Part shown: positions 52,804 through 61,193 of the stretch, one piece after another | Layout of the letters: every line of letters starts with the position of its first letter | How positions within the stretch are numbered: position 1 is the stretch's first letter | Source: Lachnospiraceae bacterium | GTDB lineage: Bacteria; Bacillota; Clostridia; Lachnospirales; Lachnospiraceae | Direction of reading: 5' to 3' | Assembly (NCBI GenBank): GCA_017527205.1 | Contig: JAFXQK010000002.1 | Coordinates: 1-64,000, forward strand | Length of the DNA stretch: 64,000 bases | Position numbers and translations under genes: made by a program | The notes under the pieces: generated by a model | What the model saw: only the letters and a program-made list of their open reading frames with translations | Databases searched by the model: none | What the model was told of the DNA's origin: nothing

Positions 52804-55800
52804 ATGCGAGGACTATCGCAAGAACGTAAACAAGAGACAAGAAAGAATTGGCAACGCGCTTTAGGAGTTCTGTTAGCATTATCACTAATGTTTGGCGGGA
52901 TGAACGCGGTATCTGGAAACAGAGTACTGGCAGCAGGAGAAAACTTGATTCAAAATCCCAATTTTGCGGACGAGGATATGTCTGCGTGGCTGGACACGGG
53001 AGCAACAATTACGAGGGAATCACAGGCAGAGGCGATTTTTGATGACGTTAAGACCTATGCCACCATTTCTGGGAGAACCCAAAGCTATCAGGGCTTTTCA
53101 CAGGATGTCACAAGCGTCGTGGAGCCTGGCGCGGAATATGAGATTTCGTATTACGTGAAGCTATCGGATGATTTTAAGGATGCGAAGGATTCAGAGCGTC
53201 AAGTCTTCTTCGGACCGATGGTCATCGAGGATAATGTGACGAAGTATCTGAGCCAGTCCTACAGCAGTGAGATTCGCGGAACGCTGGTGAAGGAGATTCC
53301 TGTTGGTCAGTGGGTGCAGCTCTCTGGTACCTATCAGGTTGGCGACGGTTGCACGCAGGTGGTGCTTCGCTTTCAGCAGGAGAGTAGTAAGAACAATGGC
53401 GCGTATTCGATCACGGGCGTTTCGATGAAGAAGATGAAGTCGAAGACGGCGCAGGAGGCTTATCAGTTTGAGGACATTCCGAGCCTTAAGGATGCCATCA
53501 CTGCTGCCCTTGGTGAGGATACCATCGTCGGCATGGTAACGCATCCCGTGGACAATAAGAAGGAATGGGCGCTACTGACAAAGCACGCAAATGCAGTCAC
53601 GACGGGAAATGAGCTGAAGCCAGATTCCAACTTTGGATATTCCAATGCCGTATGCCCTGGCAAGGAGACCGTTAAGTTCAATGGTAAGGATCTGTTGGTT
53701 CCGAAGATCGATTGGTCGAGGGGCGAGCGCTTTGTGAACGCAGTTTGGAAATACAATCAGGAGAATCCTGACAATCCCATTCGAATTCGTGGTCACGTGC
53801 TGGTATGGCACGCGCAGACTCCCGAATGGTTTTTCCATGAGGATTATGATCCCTCCAAGGACTATGTTTCCAAGGAAGTGATGGATCAGCGTCTGGAATG
53901 GTACATCAAGACGATTTTAGAGCATTACGTGGGTCCTGACAGTAAGTATAAGGATCTCTTCTATGGCTGGGACGTTGTGAATGAGGCCTGTGTTGGCGGT
54001 TCCCAGATTTATCGTGATGACAAGGGCGGAACGGAAAAGCTTTCGGATCCGACTCATGGAGAGAAATCCAGCTGGTGGCATGTTTACCAGAGCAACGAGT
54101 TCATCATCAATGCATTCAAGTATGCCAATAAGTATGCACCCGCTAGCCTGGAGCTGTACTACAATGATTTTGGTGAGATTTGGCCGGATAAGATGACTAG
54201 CATCTGCGAGCTTGTCAAGGCTGTTCAGGCGGAGGCAGGCGCTCCTGGCGTAGGTACCAGAATTGATGCCATTGGCATGCAGGCGCACTATGGAATGAAT
54301 GACTTTAGCATTCAGAATTTCGAGACGGCAGCCAGAACCTATCTGGAGCTGGTTGGAAAGATTCAGCTGACCGAGCTGGATTTGTCCTGTAGTAACAATT
54401 ACGACGGCACCGAGGCAACGCAGGATCAGGAATACATGGACGAGGCGCTTGTCTACCAGAGCATTTTTGAGGTGCTAAAGAAATTGGATGCCCTTCCTTG
54501 CTATGAAGTCGGCGGCATTACCTTCTGGGGCGTAACCGATCCCTATTCCTGGCTGCAGAGCAGGAGCAACGTGGGCGGCGGCACGGATGGAACAAAGAAG
54601 CAGGTTCCGCTGCTATTTGACGGTGATTATAAGGCAAAGCCTGCATATTGGGCCTTTGTGGATCCTTCTAAGATTAAGGTCGTACAAAAGAAGGTGGAAG
54701 CAAGAAGAAGCTATGACGGAACGGTTCAGGACGCCTTGTCTTATGAATTTGGTGAGGGGGACACTACGGCTACCTTAACGCCCGTCTGGAATGAGGAAGG
54801 TCTCAAGCTTCAGGTAGAGGTCAAGGATAAATCCCTGGACGGGGAAAAGGATTATGTAACGCTTTACGTGGATGAAAAATGTCAGGCCAAGGAGGACATC
54901 ACGCCGACGATCCTTACGATCAACCGTAAGGAGGCAAGCTCTATCGGTGGCGGTTATAAAGCAACCTTTCAGGTGCCCTTAGACGGTGTTGTATTTGGCA
55001 AGGAAATCTTGTTTGACGTAAAGATTACCAATGCGAATGGAGACATAGTTTCTTATAACGATATTCGTAATTCCCAGGAGACGAGTAGTCTGAATTATGC
55101 GCTGTGTACCTTTAAGCCTGCACTCACGAGAATCTCGAAGGGAAGTCCTTCCGTGGACGGCGAAAAGGATGAGGTTTGGAATACGGCAGATACGGTATGG
55201 CTGAATGGCGAGACGGGAACCATTACGGCAGACGCAAAGTGCAAGTTCCTTTGGGATGAGAAAAAGTTTTATGTCTATGCAGAGGTAACGGGCGTAGAGG
55301 AGAGCGAGGCGGCAAAGACATGCTTTGAGATTTATTTGGATGAGAACCATTCTGCCGGAATCTCTTACGATAAAGATGACAAGTATTACAAGCTTGGCAT
55401 GGACGGATCCGTGAAGGCTACGGGGAAAAGAGCTTCGGAAAAGAAGGTGGAATCCTCTGTGACAAAGACCGAGCAGGGCTATGCCGTGGAAGCCTCCTTC
55501 GAGTGGACGGATCTTTCTCCGAGGGTACATAATCTGGTTGGTTTTGAGGCAAAGCTTTGTAGCACGGATGGCGAGGGCAATGTCATTGGATGTCGATCCT
55601 TTAGCGACGTGAAAGATATAGCTGCTGAGAAGCCCTCCAGCTTTGGAACCATTAAGCTGGCAACGGAGGGCGAAGCGAAGGAAGAGATGGCTAACCCGGA
55701 TGCCACCATCAGTCACGCAGGTGCTGCTTTTGCTCAGCAGGGAACGGTGCAGGACGATTCTAACGGGAAGAATGGCGATGAAGCGACAACGCAGGATGGT

Positions 55801-56100
55801 CAGGAGGCGGCAGAGGGCGATGCAAAGCAGGAAAAGAAATCTGGCTGGATCATCGCGCTGATCGCAGGCATCGTGCTTTTGGCCGGCGGATTCGCAGCCT
55901 ATAAGGCATTTGCCCCTAAGAGTCCCGCAGGAGGTGCTTTGGCTGCAAAGAGCGGCTTAGGAGTAAAGAGCGCATCAGGTACAAGGAATGCTTCCACGGC
56001 AGCCGGGAACGTTACTTCTATAAGGTCTTCCGGAGGAAACGTGGCACGGTACGGCGCAACAAAAAAGAAGTACCACAAGAAGAAAAAGGGCAAGCACTGA
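52804..56100 (+). CDS. Membrane-anchored GH10 endo-1,4-beta-xylanase with binding modules
   Basis: A 1098-residue secreted enzyme cutting the xylan backbone. A signal peptide covers residues about 1-44 (ALGVLLALSLMFGG, cleavage near VLAAG). Residues about 45-210 form a CBM22-like module (NLIQNPNFADEDMSAW). Residues about 225-640 form GH10 with acid/base Glu394 in WDVVNEA and nucleophile Glu524 in QLTELDLS. Two CBM9-like modules cover about 650-785 and 790-965. After a polar linker, a transmembrane helix (1013-1036, GWIIALIAGIVLLAGG) and a very basic tail (KKKYHKKKKGKH) anchor it in the membrane. GGAGAG precedes the ATG. Products likely feed the cytoplasmic GH3 enzyme. Confidence 0.94.
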   Translation: MRGLSQERKQETRKNWQRALGVLLALSLMFGGMNAVSGNRVLAAGENLIQNPNFADEDMSAWLDTGATITRESQAEAIFDDVKTYATISGRTQSYQGFSQDVTSVVEPGAEYEISYYVKLSDDFKDAKDSERQVFFGPMVIEDNVTKYLSQSYSSEIRGTLVKEIPVGQWVQLSGTYQVGDGCTQVVLRFQQESSKNNGAYSITGVSMKKMKSKTAQEAYQFEDIPSLKDAITAALGEDTIVGMVTHPVDNKKEWALLTKHANAVTTGNELKPDSNFGYSNAVCPGKETVKFNGKDLLVPKIDWSRGERFVNAVWKYNQENPDNPIRIRGHVLVWHAQTPEWFFHEDYDPSKDYVSKEVMDQRLEWYIKTILEHYVGPDSKYKDLFYGWDVVNEACVGGSQIYRDDKGGTEKLSDPTHGEKSSWWHVYQSNEFIINAFKYANKYAPASLELYYNDFGEIWPDKMTSICELVKAVQAEAGAPGVGTRIDAIGMQAHYGMNDFSIQNFETAARTYLELVGKIQLTELDLSCSNNYDGTEATQDQEYMDEALVYQSIFEVLKKLDALPCYEVGGITFWGVTDPYSWLQSRSNVGGGTDGTKKQVPLLFDGDYKAKPAYWAFVDPSKIKVVQKKVEARRSYDGTVQDALSYEFGEGDTTATLTPVWNEEGLKLQVEVKDKSLDGEKDYVTLYVDEKCQAKEDITPTILTINRKEASSIGGGYKATFQVPLDGVVFGKEILFDVKITNANGDIVSYNDIRNSQETSSLNYALCTFKPALTRISKGSPSVDGEKDEVWNTADTVWLNGETGTITADAKCKFLWDEKKFYVYAEVTGVEESEAAKTCFEIYLDENHSAGISYDKDDKYYKLGMDGSVKATGKRASEKKVESSVTKTEQGYAVEASFEWTDLSPRVHNLVGFEAKLCSTDGEGNVIGCRSFSDVKDIAAEKPSSFGTIKLATEGEAKEEMANPDATISHAGAAFAQQGTVQDDSNGKNGDEATTQDGQEAAEGDAKQEKKSGWIIALIAGIVLLAGGFAAYKAFAPKSPAGGALAAKSGLGVKSASGTRNASTAAGNVTSIRSSGGNVARYGATKKKYHKKKKGKH

Positions 56101-56125
56101 GTTGACAAAATCCCGAAGTTAGGGC

Positions 56126-56154
56126 TTGCAAAAAACGACAAAATCACGTAAGAT
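56126..56154 (+). promoter_or_regulatory. Promoter of riboswitch-purine operon
   Basis: TTGCAA, a 17-base spacer and TAAGAT, placing the transcript start near 56161, exactly at the aptamer. Confidence 0.6.
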
Positions 56155-56160
56155 ACATTT

Positions 56161-56326
56161 ATGAGCTGCACAACTGGCGGAAAAGCAGGAGACTGCCGTG
56201 GAGTACCACGAGGGAGTGCAGGGAGGGCGTAATCCTAAGAAGGATGGGAGCGCCGATCGAAAAGAAGCCGACCGCCTGGGCAATGCATAAGACCTTTGGG
56301 TCATTATGCGTGCTCAGGCGGTTTTT
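56161..56326 (+). promoter_or_regulatory. ZTP (ZMP) riboswitch, pfl motif, with terminator platform
   Basis: The aptamer shows ACTGGCGG, CCGTGGAGTACCACGAGGGAG, GAGCGCCG and the hallmark ACCGCCTGGGCA (56271-56282) of the pfl motif; stem P1 is CTGCAC (56166-56171) with GTGCAG (56216-56221). The last conserved segment doubles as the left arm of a terminator: CCGCCTG (56272-56278) pairs with CAGGCGG (56315-56321), then TTTTT. Ligand binding should hold the segment in the aptamer and let transcription go on into the two purine genes. ZTP/ZMP rises when 10-formyl-tetrahydrofolate is short, which matches the downstream AICAR transformylase. Confidence 0.9.
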
Positions 56327-56333
56327 GTAGTGA

Positions 56334-56483
56334 GGAACGAAAACAAGCGGCTGCGAAGCAGACATTTGTTTTCGCCCGAACGTACACGAAATAAAAACAT
56401 AAGTCGCGCAGCGACGACGGCTGCGAAGCAGACGGTTTTTATGAGTGCCAAAAGGAACGAAAACAAGCGGAGCGGCTGCGAAG
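56334..56483 (+). repeat. Repeat cluster with GAA-loop hairpins
   Basis: A 17-base direct repeat GGAACGAAAACAAGCGG occurs at 56334 and 56454, 120 bases apart. CGGCTGCGAAGCAGAC occurs at 56348 and 56418, with a shorter third at 56473. Each contains the mini-hairpin CTGC-GAA-GCAG, and the first is enclosed by arms CGAAAACAA and TTGTTTTCG. The layout recalls the intergenic elements elsewhere, but the sequence differs. It lies between the riboswitch terminator and the ribosome site. Confidence 0.75.
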
Positions 56484-56516
56484 TAATAGTAGTAATCGTA
56501 AGAAGGAGGAGAAGCA

Positions 56517-57224
56517 ATGGTATCACTGCAACAGGAATTGGCAAGCAACAGTTATCCCGGCAGGGGAATCGTCATCGGAAAGTCTGGTGATGGAAAGTAT
56601 GCGGTTACCGCATATTTTATCATGGGTAGAAGCTCTAACAGCCGAAACCGCGTTTTTGTAACGGAAGGGGAGGGCATTCGCACGCAAGCGTTTGATCCTT
56701 CGAAGCTGGAGGATCCCAGCCTGATCATTTATGCGCCCGTCAGAGTTCTTGGCTATGACACGATTGTAACCAACGGAGACCAGACGGACACGATTTATGA
56801 CGGCATGGCAAGTGGTGAGACCTTTGAACAGTCTCTGCGTTGCCGTGAGTTTGAACCCGATGGCCCGAACTATACGCCTAGAATTTCCGGACTCATGCAC
56901 ATTGAGGGCGGCAAGTATGACTATGCCATGTCCATCTTAAAGAGCAACGATGGAGATCCCGATTGCTGTAATCGTTATACCTTTACCTATGACAATCCGA
57001 AGGCTGGAGAGGGCAGATTCATTCACACCTATATCGGCGATGGAAATCCCCTGCCGAGCTTTGCAGGCGAGCCGACCAAGGTTGACATAAGCGGCGACAT
57101 TGATGCGTTCACCGAGATGGTATGGAATGCATTGAACGAGGATAACAAGGTGTCCCTGTTTGTCAGATTTATCGATATTGCAACCGGTAAATACGAGACG
57201 AGAATTGTAAACAAGAACAAATAA
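56517..57224 (+). CDS. purO: IMP cyclohydrolase, PurO-like
   Basis: A 235-residue enzyme for the last step of IMP synthesis, closing the FAICAR ring. It matches the archaeal-type IMP_cyclohyd family (PF07826): start ELASNSYPGRGIVIGKS, AYFIMGRSSNSRNRVF, GDQTDTIYDGM and NYTPRISGLMHI. This replaces the cyclohydrolase half of the usual bifunctional PurH. GAAGGAGGAG precedes the ATG. Riboswitch control and the next gene (the transformylase half) confirm the role. Confidence 0.92.
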   Translation: MVSLQQELASNSYPGRGIVIGKSGDGKYAVTAYFIMGRSSNSRNRVFVTEGEGIRTQAFDPSKLEDPSLIIYAPVRVLGYDTIVTNGDQTDTIYDGMASGETFEQSLRCREFEPDGPNYTPRISGLMHIEGGKYDYAMSILKSNDGDPDCCNRYTFTYDNPKAGEGRFIHTYIGDGNPLPSFAGEPTKVDISGDIDAFTEMVWNALNEDNKVSLFVRFIDIATGKYETRIVNKNK

Positions 57225-57240
57225 AAGAGAAACATAACAA

Positions 57241-57377
57241 AATATCGCGAAGCGATTTAAAAAGCGAAATGAAGCGAGGCGACCGATGAAAATTGCGGCG
57301 CTGAACTTGAGACGAAATTTTCATCGCTGAAACGGAGCCGAGAGAAATGTAGCAAAATATCGCGGAGCGATTTAAAT
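57241..57377 (+). repeat. Structured intergenic element, copy 3
   Basis: Terminal hairpins TATCGCGAAGCGATTTAA (57243-57260) and TATCGCGGAGCGATTTAA frame the core GAAGCGAGGCGACCG, central hairpin (arms CGATGAAAATT at 57284-57294 and AATTTTCATCG at 57316-57326) and GGAGCCGAGAGAAATGTAGC. Compared with the other copies, two stem positions changed on both arms so that pairing is kept. It lies between purO and the AICAR transformylase gene, ending at the latter's AAGGAG. Confidence 0.87.
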
Positions 57378-57390
57378 TAAGGAGAAAAAA

Positions 57391-58569
57391 ATGAACGAAA
57401 TTCAGTTGAAGTACGGTTGTAACCCGAATCAAAAGCCTTCCAGAATCTTTATGGAGGATGGAAGTGATTTGCCTGTTACCGTATTGAATGGTAAGCCCGG
57501 CTATATCAATTTTTTGGATGCCTTTAATGGCTGGCAGTTGGTAAAGGAGCTCAAGGAGGCAACCGGCCTTCCTGCGGCAACCTCCTTTAAGCACGTTAGC
57601 CCTGCAGGTGCAGCAGTAGGTCTGCCCCTTTCCGAGACGCTTGCAAAGATTTATTGGGTAGATGACCTTGGCGAGCTTTCTCCCCTTGCTTGCGCTTACG
57701 CAAGAGCAAGAGGCGCGGACAGAATGTCCTCCTTTGGTGATTTCATTGCGTTGTCTGATGTCTGCGACGCAGATACCGCACGACTGATCAAGAGAGAGGT
57801 TTCTGACGGTGTGATCGCACCCGGCTATACCGATGAGGCACTTGAGATGCTGAAGGCAAAGAAGAAGGGCAACTATAACGTGATCCAGATTGATCCGAAC
57901 TATGTTCCCGCTCCCATTGAGAAGAAGCAGGTATACGGCATCACCTTTGAGCAGGGTAGAAATGAGCTGGACGTGAACGGCGACCTGCTTTCCAACATCG
58001 TAACCGCAAACAAGGAGATCCCTGAGAAGGCATTGATCGACATGAAGATTTCCTTGATTACCCTGAAATATACGCAGTCCAATTCCGTATGCTACGTAAA
58101 GGATGGTCAGGCCATCGGCATCGGCGCAGGACAGCAGTCCAGAATCCATTGTACGAGACTTGCCGGCCAGAAGGCTGACAACTGGTTTCTTCGTCAGTCT
58201 CCTCAGGTGATGGGTCTGCAGTTCGTTGACGGACTGGGCCGTGCGGATCGCGATAATGCCATCGACGTCTATATGGGAGATGAGTATGAGGACGTGCTTG
58301 CAGACGGCGTTTGGGAGAAGACCTTCAAGGTAAAACCCGCCGTATTTACCCGTGAGGAAAAGAGAGCATGGCTGAACCAAATGCAGGGCGTAACCTGCGG
58401 AAGTGATGCGTTCTTCCCCTTCTCTGATAACATTGAGAGAGCACATAAGAGTGGCGTGCAGTACATTGCTCAGCCTGGCGGATCCGTTCGCGATGACCTT
58501 GTGATCGAGTGCGCTGACAAGTACAACATGGTCATGGCATTTACGGGAATTCGCCTGTTCCATCACTAA
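57391..58569 (+). CDS. Stand-alone AICAR formyltransferase (PurH C-terminal-type)
   Basis: A 392-residue enzyme moving the formyl group of 10-formyl-tetrahydrofolate to AICAR. It covers only the AICARFT domain: start LKYGCNPNQKPSRIF, catalytic Lys-His in SFKHVSPAGAA, SFGDFIALSD, then GQQSRIHCTRLA and DAFFPFSDNIERA. The IMP cyclohydrolase domain normally fused at the N-terminus is absent and supplied by the gene before it. AAGGAG precedes the ATG. Substrate ZMP is the riboswitch ligand upstream. Confidence 0.93.
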   Translation: MNEIQLKYGCNPNQKPSRIFMEDGSDLPVTVLNGKPGYINFLDAFNGWQLVKELKEATGLPAATSFKHVSPAGAAVGLPLSETLAKIYWVDDLGELSPLACAYARARGADRMSSFGDFIALSDVCDADTARLIKREVSDGVIAPGYTDEALEMLKAKKKGNYNVIQIDPNYVPAPIEKKQVYGITFEQGRNELDVNGDLLSNIVTANKEIPEKALIDMKISLITLKYTQSNSVCYVKDGQAIGIGAGQQSRIHCTRLAGQKADNWFLRQSPQVMGLQFVDGLGRADRDNAIDVYMGDEYEDVLADGVWEKTFKVKPAVFTREEKRAWLNQMQGVTCGSDAFFPFSDNIERAHKSGVQYIAQPGGSVRDDLVIECADKYNMVMAFTGIRLFHH

Positions 58570-58605
58570 TTCACGAAGTTTAGGCTGAAAGTCGGAGAGT
58601 GTCAA

Positions 58606-59277
58606 ATGGAAGAAGAAAAGCGCGCGTCCTATCGCTGGGTCAGCATCCTGGGAATCCTTTTACAGGCTGGATCCCTGATAGCAGTCTTTGTATTGGCGGT
58701 CATATGCATGAGGAAAGGGTACAAAGACTTCTTGTTTTATGATGCAGAAAAGAGAATCTTGTTGCCGCCCAAACAGTTTTCAGATGCCTGCATCTGTATC
58801 TTCTGGGTTGGATTTGCAGGTGGCGTGATGGTCCTTGGGTATGAGTCCTTGCAAAAGACACATCCCATCACAAAGGCAATTCGAACGATCCTTGCTGCAG
58901 CGGGATTTGTCGTAACCCTGTTTGGAAATGCCTTCCTGGCATCCTCCATGTATGTCAATGAGGGTCTTGGATTTCAGCCAAAATATGAGGTGTATGATTC
59001 CGAAGTGAATACGGGAGAGGAAGCGATTCTGATCGTGCACCATAAAATCTGGCAGACCGTGCAGGTATATTATTTGGCATATTATTTGGACAGGGATCGC
59101 GCGTATTGGATTGACGGCTATGACGCAAAAGGCCCCGCCCGGACCTATTCCGTAGAGGAAAATCCAGGCGCGGTCTTTCGAGAAGAACGATTAATTCTCA
59201 TATGGGATGACGATCCGGAGGATGTACGTCATGTGCCCTTCAATTTGATGAGCTTTCCTTTGGAACTAGATTACTAA
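58606..59277 (+). CDS. Membrane protein of unknown function, three helices
   Basis: A 223-residue protein with hydrophobic helices at about 13-36, 62-82 and 92-113, then an outer or cytoplasmic domain of about 100 residues with ILIVHHKIWQTVQVYYLAYYLDR and an acidic tail (WDDDPEDV). No family was recognised. It follows the AICAR transformylase gene by 36 bases, with a weak GGAG ribosome site, and may be cotranscribed. It overlaps the convergent GH13 stop by 4 bases. Confidence 0.7.
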   Translation: MEEEKRASYRWVSILGILLQAGSLIAVFVLAVICMRKGYKDFLFYDAEKRILLPPKQFSDACICIFWVGFAGGVMVLGYESLQKTHPITKAIRTILAAAGFVVTLFGNAFLASSMYVNEGLGFQPKYEVYDSEVNTGEEAILIVHHKIWQTVQVYYLAYYLDRDRAYWIDGYDAKGPARTYSVEENPGAVFREERLILIWDDDPEDVRHVPFNLMSFPLELDY

Positions 59278-60881
59278 ATCAAATAAAAACCAGCAAAGCG
59301 GGGTGGGATTTGAACCATTCCGCTTTCTTTTTTGATTTCGCCGCCCATGGAGTAAATGCATTCCTTGGGCTCAAGGTCGCAGGCGAAGCTTACTTCACAA
59401 TTGGCTGGATTTAGAATGACAAGGATCTTTTCCGCACTCTTTTCATCTGAATCAGTCATTTTCTTCAGAGGTTCGTTCTCAGAAAGGCTTTGCGAGCTCC
59501 TGACATAGGCCAAGGGATAGCTTTCCTTTTCTGCATGGAGGAACTGAATGTCTCCCCAGTTTTGCAGGGCAGGATGCGATTGTCTGATGCGAATCAGCCT
59601 TTGTACTTCATGATATAGGGAAGCCTCGTCTGCCATCTGCGCGGCAACGGTGGGACGGTCAGCACTTTCATCCATGCATATGTAGAGCTTTTCCTTGGAA
59701 GCAGAGCTAAAGCCTGCATTCGTGGTCTCATCCCACTGCATGGGAGAGCGTGAGCCTGTGCGATTATAGCCGCCCTCCACGGAGGTTAATCCCTCCACGT
59801 AGCGCATGCCAATTTCGTCTCCATAATAAATAAAAGGAGCCCCTGGCATGGACAACAGGAAGGCGAACGCGATCTTCAAATTATCGCCGTGAAGGGAGCG
59901 TGCCAGCCTGTCCATGTCATGGTTGCCAGAGGGAATGCAAATCAGTCCCTCATGGTTTGCCTTTTGATAGCTGTCCAGATATTTTTGCACAAAAGCGGAG
60001 ACGTCACCCTTGCCGCGGTCAGAGAAGAAGGGTTCCTCACAGCGGAACAGGTCGTTGTAATGGGAAGGACCAAAGTGTAAGAGAAAGTCCATGTGAAAGC
60101 CGCCCTGAAGCGCTTTGTCAGGTTCGCCCCATTCAGAAACTATGGCGGCCTTTGGAAATTCTTGATCTAAAAATGCGCGCACGTTTTGCCAAAGCTTTAT
60201 GGTACCCTTTCCATCCTTGTCATTTTTCACCATGGCACCTGCCATGTCCACGCGGAAGCCGTCGCATCCCATCCCAAGCCAAAAACGCATGACATCCTTC
60301 ATGGCTTCTAAGCTGGCCTGGGGACCTTCTGCGTCCATGGGCTGTTGCCATGGTTTGTCAGGCTTATAGAAACCGTAATTTAGCGCGGGCTGATGGGAAA
60401 AGAAATTGACGACGCAGGAACCGTCACGATCAGAAATACCACGCAGGCTCCCATAGCCCACGGGTTCTTCCCAGATGCTGTCCGTCCAGATATAGCGGTC
60501 CGTATATTCATTTTTCTCGGCCTTCATGGATTCCAAAAACCAGGGATGCTGCGAGGAGGTATGACCAGGTACAAGGTCAAGAAGCACGTGTATGCCGCGG
60601 GCGTGAGCTTCGATGAATAAGTTTTTCAGATCTTCATTGGTTCCATAGCGCGGTGCAACCTGATAATAATCAGACACGTCATAGCCTGCATCCCCGAAGG
60701 GAGAAGCAAAGCAGGGATTGATCCAAAGCGCATTACAGCCGAGCTCCTTGATATAGTCAAGCTTACCGATGATGCCATGAAAATCGCCGATGCCGTCGCC
60801 GTTCGTGTCACAGAAGGACTGGGGATAAATCTCATAAAAGATGGCATTGTCAAGCCATTCAGGTCTTGTTTGCTTACTCAT
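59274..60881 (-). CDS. GH13 alpha-glycosidase (alpha-amylase family)
   Basis: A 535-residue retaining enzyme. The barrel starts IFYEIYPQSFCDTNGDGIGD. Catalytic residues: nucleophile Asp in CDGFRVDMAGAM, acid/base Glu in AIVSEWGEP, and the third Asp in PSGNHDMDR. The C-terminal beta domain ends the protein. The opening YPQSFCDTNGDGIGDFHGI with ALWINPCFASPFGDAGYDVSDYY resembles oligo-1,6-glucosidase or trehalose-hydrolase-like subfamilies more than true amylases. No signal peptide, so it works on imported malto- or isomalto-oligosaccharides. AGAGAGG precedes the ATG. Confidence 0.92.
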   Translation of the reverse strand: MSKQTRPEWLDNAIFYEIYPQSFCDTNGDGIGDFHGIIGKLDYIKELGCNALWINPCFASPFGDAGYDVSDYYQVAPRYGTNEDLKNLFIEAHARGIHVLLDLVPGHTSSQHPWFLESMKAEKNEYTDRYIWTDSIWEEPVGYGSLRGISDRDGSCVVNFFSHQPALNYGFYKPDKPWQQPMDAEGPQASLEAMKDVMRFWLGMGCDGFRVDMAGAMVKNDKDGKGTIKLWQNVRAFLDQEFPKAAIVSEWGEPDKALQGGFHMDFLLHFGPSHYNDLFRCEEPFFSDRGKGDVSAFVQKYLDSYQKANHEGLICIPSGNHDMDRLARSLHGDNLKIAFAFLLSMPGAPFIYYGDEIGMRYVEGLTSVEGGYNRTGSRSPMQWDETTNAGFSSASKEKLYICMDESADRPTVAAQMADEASLYHEVQRLIRIRQSHPALQNWGDIQFLHAEKESYPLAYVRSSQSLSENEPLKKMTDSDEKSAEKILVILNPANCEVSFACDLEPKECIYSMGGEIKKESGMVQIPPRFAGFYLI

Positions 60882-60958
60882 GTCGCGTACCTCTCTTTCT
60901 GCAAGTAATTTCTGCGTTTGTTATGTCAATAGGGAAGATAATAATCCTACTTTATGAT

Positions 60959-60987
60959 ATTGTAAAAATAATTTTCGGAAAAGTCAA
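60959..60987 (-). promoter_or_regulatory. Promoter of GH13 gene
   Basis: Minus strand TTGACT (60987-60982), a 17-base spacer and TACAAT (60964-60959). The AT-rich gap 60882-61193 between the divergent genes holds this, the opposing promoter and no gene. Confidence 0.6.
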
Positions 60988-61117
60988 CAATTATTCTGAC
61001 AAATAATGCCTATAATTTATTATTGTGCACAAAATGAGAGATTCCCGCGCGTTTATATCAAGAATCATGCATGGAAGAAGAAAGTAGCCATCGAAAGAAA
61101 TGCTTTACGAAAAAAAC

Positions 61118-61146
61118 TTGCCAAATAATAAGAATATGATAATATT
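61118..61146 (+). promoter_or_regulatory. Possible promoter of glnS
   Basis: TTGCCA, a 17-base spacer and AATATT. Weak -10; the region is AT-rich. No T-box leader was seen. Confidence 0.35.
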
Positions 61147-61193
61147 GAAACAGTGATGTTTTTGTAATTCAATGGAAAGAAGGAAAGAGAACT

